Source: CAVZVW01 sp963778845 | GTDB taxonomy: Bacteria > Actinomycetota > Actinomycetes > Actinomycetales > Kineosporiaceae | Direction of reading: 5' to 3' | DNA: 64,000 bases | Assembly: GCA_963778845.1 (NCBI GenBank) | Contig: CAVZVW010000001.1 | Location: 558,001-622,000, forward strand | In this document: one piece after another, positions 58,422-64,000 of the stretch | How positions within the stretch are numbered: the stretch's first letter is position 1 | How the letters are laid out: each line of letters begins with the position of its first letter | Made by a program: the position numbers and the translations under genes | The notes under the pieces: generated by a model | Seen by the model: only the letters and a program-made list of their open reading frames with translations | Told to the model about the DNA's origin: nothing | Database searches by the model: none

Positions 58422-59528
58422 TCAGGCGAGGAGGACGGCGCCGCCCGCGACCACGACGGGGATCTTCGGGAGCGGGTCGCGAGCCGGGCCCTGCACCACA
58501 GCGCCCCTGTCGTCGAACTGCGCCCCGTGGCAGGGGCACTGGAAGCCGCCCTGGACCGGCTGCACGGTGCACCCCTGGTGGGTGCAGACCCCGCTGTAGG
58601 CGAGGAACGAGGACGCCGAGGGGTGCAGCAGGTACGCGGGGCTGCCGTCGCCGGCGGTGAACGGGGTGACGCTGCCGACCTTGACGTCGGCGACCTTCGC
58701 GATCTCCGGCCCGTTCGCGGGGGCGTTCTGCGACTGCGAGGGCGCCGGGTTGGCGCCGGTGCCCGACGGCGTCGGCGTCGGCTGCCCGGTCGTGCTGCTC
58801 GACCCGTCGGGACGGCGCAGCAGGGCCAGCGCGCCGCCGCCGAGCACGGTCGCCGAGCCGATGAGCGCGGCCACGACGCCGGAGCGGACGAAGGTGCGCC
58901 GCTCCACCTCGGCCTTCACCGCCGAGGACTCCTTCTTGCCCGGCACCTCGGGCAGACCCAGGTCGAGCCGAACGGCGCGCCGCAGGCTCTGCGACAGCGA
59001 GAACACCCCGCCGTCGCCGGCGAGGACGATGGGGGTCCAGGCGAAGAAGTAGCCGATGTCGGGGCCCAGGAAGTACGGGCTGGTGCCCCAGCTCGCGGTG
59101 AGGAAGAAGCTCAGAGCGAGCATCATGCCCCCCGCTGCGGCCAGGCGCGTCCACAGGCCGAGGAAGGCACCCAGACCCACCGCGATCTCGCCGAACGCGA
59201 TCATCAGGCCGGTCAGCAGAGAGTGGTGGGCGCTGGCCGTCACGATCCAGCCGATCGGGCTGGTCGCGGCTGCATGCAGCATCTGCTGCTGCACCCCGCT
59301 GGGCGCATTCGGGTCGAGATAGGCCGAGTCGAGCAGCTTCGACGTCCCGGCGTAGAAGAACGTGAAGCCGAGGAACAGCCGCAGGGGGAGCAGCACCCAG
59401 CCGGGGGTGGACAGGCGGACGTCGGAGCGCAGTCGGGCGCGAAGGTCGGACGGCGGGGTGCCGCCACGGGCGTCAGAAGTCACCGGCACATCACTCAGGG
59501 TGGCATGGTCCGGTCTGCGAGAACGCAC
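58422..59528 (-). CDS. DoxX membrane domain fused to Rieske [2Fe-2S] protein
   Basis: A 368-residue redox protein. Residues 43-185 form a four-helix DoxX/DoxD unit (LPLRLFLGFTFFYAGTSKLLD, GEIAVGLGAFLGLWTRLAAAGG). A further membrane segment at 215-237 and a Thr/Pro/Ser linker lead to a Rieske domain (275-368): Cys315-Thr-His317 and Cys331-x-x-His334 bind the cluster, and Cys320 and Cys333 form the usual disulphide. The Rieske domain should lie outside the membrane. Electron donor and acceptor unknown; quinone-linked thiosulphate or oxidant defence chemistry is possible from DoxX. Confidence 0.9.
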   Translation of the reverse strand: MRSRRPDHATLSDVPVTSDARGGTPPSDLRARLRSDVRLSTPGWVLLPLRLFLGFTFFYAGTSKLLDSAYLDPNAPSGVQQQMLHAAATSPIGWIVTASAHHSLLTGLMIAFGEIAVGLGAFLGLWTRLAAAGGMMLALSFFLTASWGTSPYFLGPDIGYFFAWTPIVLAGDGGVFSLSQSLRRAVRLDLGLPEVPGKKESSAVKAEVERRTFVRSGVVAALIGSATVLGGGALALLRRPDGSSSTTGQPTPTPSGTGANPAPSQSQNAPANGPEIAKVADVKVGSVTPFTAGDGSPAYLLHPSASSFLAYSGVCTHQGCTVQPVQGGFQCPCHGAQFDDRGAVVQGPARDPLPKIPVVVAGGAVLLA

Positions 59529-59637
59529 CCGGAGGTCAACGAGGAGTCAACTTCACCGCTTTCGCCCAAGCCGCGAATTGCCGGTCGGCTAGCGTGACCG
59601 CGCCCGGCCGCGCGCGTATCTCGGAGGTGGCACACCG

Positions 59638-60441
59638 ATGACCTCGATGCCGATGTTCGGCTCCTCGGTGGCGGCTTCCGTCGTCAGCCGGTTGCGCGCC
59701 GCCGGCTGCGTCTTCGCCGAGGACGAGGCACGGCTGCTCCTCGAGGCGGCGCGCACGCCGGCCGACCTCGACGCAATGGTGGACCGCCGGGTCTCCGGGC
59801 TCCCGTTGGAGCACGTGCTCGGCTGGGCGGAGTTCTGCGGTCTGCGGATCGCCGTCGACCCTGGGGTCTTCGTCCCCCGCCGACGCACCGAGCTCCTCGT
59901 CCAACGGGCGGCCGCCCTCGCGGGCCCCGGCGAGGTCGTCGTCGACCTGTGCTGCGGCTGCGGCGCGGTGGGCGCCGCACTTGCCACCGCCGTGGCGGGG
60001 ATCGAGCTGCACGCCGTCGACATCGACCACGCCGCGGTGCTGTGTGCCCGGCGCAACGTCGCAGCCCTGGGAGGGCTGGTCTACGAGGGCGACCTCTACG
60101 AACCACTGCCGCGCACGCTGAAGGGGCGGGTCGACGTCCTCGTGGCGAACGCACCGTACGTCCCCACCGAGGATGTCGGCTTCATGCCTGCGGAGGCCCG
60201 CCTGCACGAGCCGCTGGTGGCACTCGACGGTGGCGCCGACGGGCTGGACGTCCTTCGGCGGGTGATCGAGGCGGCGCCGGTGTGGCTTGCCCCCGGCGGT
60301 CGTCTGCTCGTAGAGACGAGCCGGTTGCAGGCACCGGTTGCTGTCGAGGCCGTCGACCGCAGCGGCTTGACCGCGAACGTGGCGTCCTCCGACGAGCTCG
60401 GTGCCACCATCGTCATCGCGGCCCGGGCCGAGGTGCTGTGA
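59638..60441 (+). CDS. PrmC/HemK-related methyltransferase
   Basis: A 267-residue enzyme related to the release-factor glutamine methyltransferase PrmC: PLEHVLGWAEFCGLRIAVDPGVFVPRRRTELLV, motif I VVVDLCCGCGAVGAAL, and the catalytic loop VANAPYVP. True PrmC has NPPY; NAPY marks the separate PrmC-related group of Actinobacteria, so the substrate may differ. An additional standard prmC elsewhere in the genome is expected. Confidence 0.88.
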   Translation: MTSMPMFGSSVAASVVSRLRAAGCVFAEDEARLLLEAARTPADLDAMVDRRVSGLPLEHVLGWAEFCGLRIAVDPGVFVPRRRTELLVQRAAALAGPGEVVVDLCCGCGAVGAALATAVAGIELHAVDIDHAAVLCARRNVAALGGLVYEGDLYEPLPRTLKGRVDVLVANAPYVPTEDVGFMPAEARLHEPLVALDGGADGLDVLRRVIEAAPVWLAPGGRLLVETSRLQAPVAVEAVDRSGLTANVASSDELGATIVIAARAEVL

Positions 60442-60502
60442 ACGGGGCGAGAGCCGTGGCGCGTCGCGCCTCCGCCCACCACTACAGACAGACGCGAGGG
60501 GG

Positions 60503-60697
60503 TCAGCCGCCGCTCTTGCGCCGGAACTGCCTCTGCTGGTGCGCGGGCCCGTGAGCGTCGTGGATCTTGGAGTCACCCTTGCCGTCGCTGTCGCCGGCCT
60601 TGTCCTCCGTGCGCTCACGCTTGCGGTCGAGAGCCTCGCGGTACTTGCGCTTCACGTCTTCCGGCGGGCCGGCGTGGGCGGAGTCACCAGACGTCAT
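60503..60697 (-). CDS. DUF5302 small protein
   Basis: A 64-residue highly charged protein: PPEDVKRKYREALDRKRER and the C-terminal SKIHDAHGPAHQQRQFRRKSGG, which are the family's conserved ends. Probably disordered. Function unknown. Start ATG 60697. Confidence 0.85.
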   Translation of the reverse strand: MTSGDSAHAGPPEDVKRKYREALDRKRERTEDKAGDSDGKGDSKIHDAHGPAHQQRQFRRKSGG

Positions 60698-60892
60698 CTC
60701 GGCCTCCCGTGGCGAGTCGGCGGGTACCGCTGTCGGATGCGGTGTCGGGCACAGCCTTGCATGAATGGCTCGTGCACCGGACGACCCCGGGCCGCACGCC
60801 GTCCCGGGCACGCGACGCGCGCCGTCCACAGGGCACGCACCGAGCGGTGGCGAGCGGCGCGGCGTCCTGGCAGCATCTGCGTATGCGCGCCG

Positions 60893-61063
60893 CTGAGGCT
60901 GGCGCGGCTCGTGCGCCCGCGACGTCAGGGAACGCAGCTCTACTACCACCTGGAGAACGACCACGTGCAGCAGCTCGTCGTCGACGCCGTGCACCATGCC
61001 GAGCGCGGTGACCGCCGTGGGGCGCGCCATCTCAGCAGCCGCGCGGCCGGGCCCGCTCGATGA
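60893..61063 (+). pseudogene. ArsR-family regulator, C-terminal remnant
   Basis: The frame from 60893 reads LRLARLVRPRRQGTQLYYHL then ENDHVQQLVVDAVHHAERG, the end of the winged helix of metal-sensing ArsR/SmtB proteins that normally precede this kind of CDF gene. The first 50-60 residues with the sensor Cys/His and recognition helix are not found intact: a QHLRM-like piece occurs in another frame just upstream, and the sequence before that shows no similarity. Either several indels or a 5' deletion broke it. Its stop overlaps the CDF start (ATGA). Confidence 0.65.
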
Positions 61064-62204
61064 CCGAGCATGCGCACCAACACGAACACGACCAGCACGA
61101 CCACGGTCCGCAGGACCACGACCAGCACGCGCCGACCAGCACGACCAGCACGACCAGCACGACCAGCACGACCAGCACGACCAGCACGATCACGGTCCGC
61201 AGGACCACGACCACGACCACGCCGCCGGGCTGCGGGGGTGGCTGGCCTCGATCGTGCGCCCGCACAGCCACGACGCCGCCGACTCGGTGGACCAGGCGCT
61301 CGAGACGAGCAGCGAGGGCATCCGTGCCGTCAAGATCGGCCTCGTCGGTCTCGGCCTGACCGCCGCCCTGCAGGTGGTCGTCGTGGCTGCGAGCGGGTCC
61401 GTCGCCCTGCTGGCAGACACGGTGCACAACCTCGCGGACGCGCTGACCGCCGTCCCGCTCTGGATCGCCTTCGCCGTCGGGCGCCGTCCCGCCAGTCGTC
61501 GCTACACATACGGCTTCGGCCGCGCGGAGGACCTCGCCGGCATCTTCATCGTCGCGATGATCACTCTGTCCGCCGTCGTCGCGGCGTACGAGTCGGTGCG
61601 GCGGCTGCTCCACCCGCAGCCGGTGAGCAACGTGGGGTGGGTGCTCGTGGCCGGTCTCGTGGGTTTCGCCGGCAACGAGCTGGTGGCTGTCTTCCGCATC
61701 TCGGTCGGCCGCAGGATCGGCTCGGCCGCCCTCGTGGCCGACGGCCTGCACGCGCGCACCGACGGGCTGACGTCGCTGGCCGTGGTGGTCGGCGCCCTCG
61801 GGGTGATGCTCGGCGTCCCACGCGCCGACCCCGTCGTCGGGCTGCTCATCACTGTGGCGATCCTCGGCGTCCTGAGGTCCGCGGTCCGCGACATCTACCG
61901 GCGGCTGATGGACGCCGTCGACCCGGAGCTGGTCGACTCCGCGGAGGCCACGCTGCGCGCCGTCCCGCGAGTCCTGGACGTCGAGGACCTGCGCCTGCGC
62001 TGGATCGGCCATCGCATCAGGGCGGAGACCGGGCTCGTCGTCGACTGCTCCCTCGGCCTCGTGGAGGCCCATGCGATCGCCGAGGAGGCGCACCACAGGC
62101 TGCTGCACGACGTCCCGCGGCTGTCGGACGTCACGATCCACATCAGCCCCTGCAGCCACCCCGACGCCGACCACCACGCGCTGACGGCCCACCACCGGCG
62201 ATAG
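61060..62204 (+). CDS. Cation diffusion facilitator with His-rich head
   Basis: A CDF (ZitB/CzcD-like) metal/proton antiporter. The transport core (six membrane segments) has both HxxxD sites, DTVHNLADAL in segment 2 and DGLHARTDGL in segment 5, and the C-terminal metallochaperone-like domain (PRVLDVEDLRLRWIGHRIRAE). The head is unusually His-rich (DQHDQHDQ.. and DHGPQDHDHDH) from a short DNA repeat at 61100-61220. The natural ATG 61060 and the core are in different frames, joined inside the repeat near 61128, so one indel must be present or the start lies elsewhere. Zn or Co/Ni efflux is likely. Confidence 0.85.
61083..61222. repeat. CAGCACGAC-type tandem repeats in the CDF head
   Basis: Nine-base units CAGCACGAC occur six times in a row (about 61136-61190), flanked on each side by a GGTCCGCAGGACCACGACC block. 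The arrangement points to a duplication of about 75-80 bp, and the frame break lies within it. Confidence 0.7.
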
Positions 62205-62424
62205 CCGCTCGTCCTTGTCTTCCCCTTGTTTCGCGACCCCTTGTTTCGCGACCCCTTGTTCGCGCCCCCTTCTTCGCCCCCTTGTTCGCGTCCTCTGGCG
62301 TGTATGTGCGCCTTCCGGCGCAGAACGGGGACGTCTACCCACCAGAGGGCGGGAGCAACGGACGACGACGCCCAGCGACCTGGGGACGACGCCGATCGCG
62401 CGGGTTCCAGCTGTCGGGAGGGCG
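62205..62424. repeat. 15-bp tandem repeat region after the CDF gene
   Basis: CCCCTTGTTTCGCGA occurs twice, followed by shortened forms (CCCCTTGTTCGCG) to about 62300. The rest of this 220-base convergent gap holds nothing else I recognise. Confidence 0.65.
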
Positions 62425-63072
62425 TCACACCCGGGGTGTCCGGGACAGCAACCTCTGGAGGGTTCGGCCGGTCAGCAGGCCCACGGTGACGCCCATCGCA
62501 ACGGCTGCGGCCACCCCGACCACGACGTGGATCGGGAGCGGCCAGTCATTCGGCGCCAGCGTGAGCGCCGCGATCGGGATGATCACACCGACCAGCCACG
62601 CCCCGGCGTTCACCCAGACCCACGAGAACGAGTGCGGGACGACGGACCGCATCACCAGCCACTGCGCGAGGCCCATCCCGAGCAGCGCGGCCACCCAGAG
62701 CGGTGCGAGCAGTACCAGCAAGACGCCGGGAGGCTTACCGCTGGCCCCCATGAGAGCCCCACCGCCCATGCCGACGAACCAGGCGAACGCCGCAGCGAGT
62801 GCTGTGGCGACGACCCATCGACGACCGTTGATCTGCGGCGCGTACCGGCGCAGCACCCAGGCCTGCGCCGCGCCGATCGCCGCCCCTTCCAGGGAGCCGG
62901 CCAGGGTGAGCCCCGCAACGAGAAACACGTCGGACACGCCGAGGGCGCTCAAGGATGCGCCCGTCACTGCGGGTGGGATGAAGCCGACCAGCTCAGCGAG
63001 AACGAACGCGTACGTCCAGCGCCGACGGAGGCTGGTGGCGTCGTGTGGTGCGGCCGCCGCGGAGCGGGGCAT
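62425..63072 (-). CDS. Polytopic membrane protein of unknown function
   Basis: A 215-residue protein with about six membrane segments (for example WTYAFVLAELVGFIPPAVTG, VLLVLLAPLWVAALLGMGLAQWLV, VVGVAAAVAMGVTVGLL) and the recurring motif AIGAAQAWVLRRYAPQI, which is seen in several bacterial membrane proteins of unknown role. ATG 63072 begins just before the first segment. Confidence 0.65.
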   Translation of the reverse strand: MPRSAAAAPHDATSLRRRWTYAFVLAELVGFIPPAVTGASLSALGVSDVFLVAGLTLAGSLEGAAIGAAQAWVLRRYAPQINGRRWVVATALAAAFAWFVGMGGGALMGASGKPPGVLLVLLAPLWVAALLGMGLAQWLVMRSVVPHSFSWVWVNAGAWLVGVIIPIAALTLAPNDWPLPIHVVVGVAAAVAMGVTVGLLTGRTLQRLLSRTPRV

Positions 63073-63381
63073 CGCCGTCACCACGAGCAGATACCCACGC
63101 AACCACCCTAGAGCGCCGCCCAAAGTCGAGAAGGCGTCGGCGGCTGGGAGGCGCTCGTGGCGACGCCGTGATCGTCGGAGGTCGGCCGTCGGCCGTCGGC
63201 CGTCGTGCCCGTCGTGCCCGTCGCGCCCGTCGACGGGGCACTCGGGATGACGCCCGGATGCGGAGCCCACCGTGGAAGTTCCTCGGCGGGTTCGCCGAAG
63301 CCGTCATGTACGGCCGGCACCTCCGGCAGGTGGCCTGCCGCATACTGTGGAACGTCTTCTGGAGGCTGCTCCAGGAGCGCA
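63073..63381. other. Region between a membrane protein gene and tRNA-Lys
   Basis: 309 bases. A GTCGGCCGTCGG/GTCGTGCCC microsatellite lies near 63180-63240. A plus-strand frame from ATG 63258 looks protein-like for 40 codons but runs into the tRNA, so I do not call it. The tRNA promoter must lie in the last 60 bases. Confidence 0.4.
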
Positions 63382-63454
63382 GGGCCTCTAGCTCAATCGG
63401 CAGAGCAGCGGACTTTTAATCCGCGGGTTGAGGGTTCGAGCCCCACGGGGCCCA
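63382..63454 (+). tRNA. tRNA-Lys (anticodon UUU)
   Basis: A 73-base cloverleaf. The acceptor arms GGGCCTC and GGGGCCC pair with one G-U. The D-arm contains AGCTCAATCGGCAGAGC, the anticodon arm GCGGA-CTTTTAA-TCCGC puts TTT at the anticodon, and the T-arm contains GGTTCGAGCC. The discriminator is A and CCA is not encoded. Confidence 0.95.
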
Positions 63455-63963
63455 CAAAAGCCCAGGTCACAGCCTCGCGTGATCCACTTTAGGGTCCTGG
63501 GAGGCCGCTACCCACCCGAAACCCCCCGTTTACGCACCTCTTTCGCCGTCAGCGACGTGCGACGTCACGCACGGACGACGACCGACACGCGTCCACGCGG
63601 GAGGACGATGATGGCGCCGGTTTCATGGTTCGCGGTCTCGTCGGCTCGCCTTGCCTGCCGTGGCGGGGTCGTCGTCTGCCGACGCCGGTCACTCGATTGC
63701 GGTGGGCGGCTGCGGGGATTGCGGCGCTGAGATCCTTGCCCGGTGTTGACACGACGGGCTCGCGCCGCGCGCGTGGCCGCCGAGGCGAGAACCCTGGCGG
63801 CCGCCCCCGCGACAGCCGCGGGGACGAGCACCACCCCCGCTCCTCGAGGCCGCCGGACCACCACCACACCCCAGGCCCTCGCGGCCCAGCACCGGGCGGC
63901 ACCGGAATCCCGGTTCCGTCGCACAGCTGACCCGGTGGCGTCTGCATCTCCCGATTGGAGATC
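63455..63963. other. Region after tRNA-Lys without recognised gene
   Basis: About 510 bases. Several long frames exist on both strands but they have the Arg/Ala/Pro-rich composition of chance frames in GC-rich DNA and no recognisable domain. GC drops at the right end, where a promoter and operator lie. A 3' tRNA flank is a usual integration site, but no integrase or att duplication is visible within the window. Confidence 0.5.
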
Positions 63964-63983
63964 ATAGCATCGTTTGCTATAGT
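63964..63983 (+). promoter_or_regulatory. Operator-promoter of a gene at the right edge
   Basis: Inverted repeat ATAGCA, five bases, TGCTAT (63964-63980), overlapping a TATAGT -10 element (63978-63983) that lies six bases before ATG 63990. The layout is the same as at the vapBC-like operon (26903-26928). Confidence 0.6.
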
Positions 63984-63989
63984 CATGAC

Positions 63990-64000
63990 ATGAGTGGCCG
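63990..64000 (+). CDS. Start of a gene cut by the window edge
   Basis: Only ATGAGTGGCCG (Met-Ser-Gly and part of Arg) is visible. It is called because the -10 element and operator fit a leaderless start. The AT-rich operator typical of toxin-antitoxin promoters suggests an antitoxin gene, which is inference. Confidence 0.35.

Noticed and set aside
60401..60892. Extension of the ArsR frame upstream to a full-length regulator
   Set aside because: The residues before LRLARLV do not resemble an ArsR sensor or helix-turn-helix and overlap the DUF5302 gene on the other strand.
63258..63419. Plus-strand frame that looks like a small basic protein (MRSPPWKFLGGFAEAV...)
   Set aside because: It reads through the tRNA-Lys gene and uses tRNA sequence as its last ten or more codons; no similarity to any family I know.
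63549..63986. Long minus- and plus-strand frames after the tRNA
   Set aside because: Arg/Pro/Ala-rich composition of chance frames in GC-rich DNA, no domain pattern, no ribosome site.

Overview
The window is very GC-rich DNA from an actinobacterium. It carries mycothiol genes (mshA, mshD, a mycothiol-type isomerase domain), F420-type oxidoreductases, SenX3-RegX3, GlnR, CarD, an RsiG-type c-di-GMP/WhiG regulator, many GTG starts and frequent leaderless TANNNT promoters. Gene order around mshA-ybjN-gpmA-phoU/senX3-regX3, XRE-hbhA-DUF2516 and glnR-mshD-pst recalls the Mycobacterium and Streptomyces chromosomes. Overall content fits a Micrococcales (Intrasporangiaceae-like) genome. That placement is inference; no 16S rRNA gene is present.

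Layout. 1-10.3 kb: end of a DUF4032 gene, then a mostly minus-strand block with a GNAT-MDMPI fusion, rlmB, cysS, a P-loop/LLM oxidoreductase fusion, an F420-type PPOX protein, ispF, two IspD-family genes facing each other, a PIN-TRAM protein and carD. 10.6-18.4 kb: two lipoproteins, regX3-senX3 divergent from phoU, gpmA, ybjN, mshA and a methyltransferase. 18.4-31.1 kb: RNHCP and macro-domain proteins, dtd, asparaginase, rsiG, hydrolase, DUF2516, HbhA-like protein, XRE regulator, BKACE enzyme, ygfZ, a Fur protein, a vapBC-like pair, nitrobindin, DUF4395 and thioredoxin with a short leader peptide between them. 31.2-43 kb: a nitrogen/phosphate block with glnR, mshD, ppk, a Nudix-phosphatase, pstSCAB, pit and its DUF47 partner. 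43-64 kb: metallophosphoesterase, aminotransferase, a DUF1508 protein with a histone-H1-like tail, exporters, a hydrolase-ABC fusion, DUF2277, a HbpS-like protein, ArfB, a DoxX-Rieske fusion, a PrmC-like methyltransferase, a cation diffusion facilitator with an ArsR remnant, tRNA-Lys, and the first codons of another gene.

Phosphate handling is the clearest theme. SenX3-RegX3 and PhoU sense and control it, PstSCAB and Pit import it, and Ppk stores it as polyphosphate. 11-bp-phased GTTCACC-like repeats (PHO boxes) lie both in the senX3/phoU divergent region and ahead of pstS.

Caution on sequence quality. At least nine single-base frame breaks interrupt otherwise intact genes (mshA, the methyltransferase, mshD, pstS, pstC, three in the hydrolase-ABC fusion, and the head of the CDF gene), nearly all in short G/C runs or repeats. 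This looks like uncorrected (probably long-read or low-coverage) sequence rather than real gene decay, so genes called pseudogene here may be intact in the organism.

The least explained material is a dispersed family of short intergenic repeats (core TGCACGC followed by GAT-like bases and GCAAC) clustered at 4.3-4.6, 41.2-41.3 and 54.7-55.1 kb, always beyond the 3' end of at least one gene.
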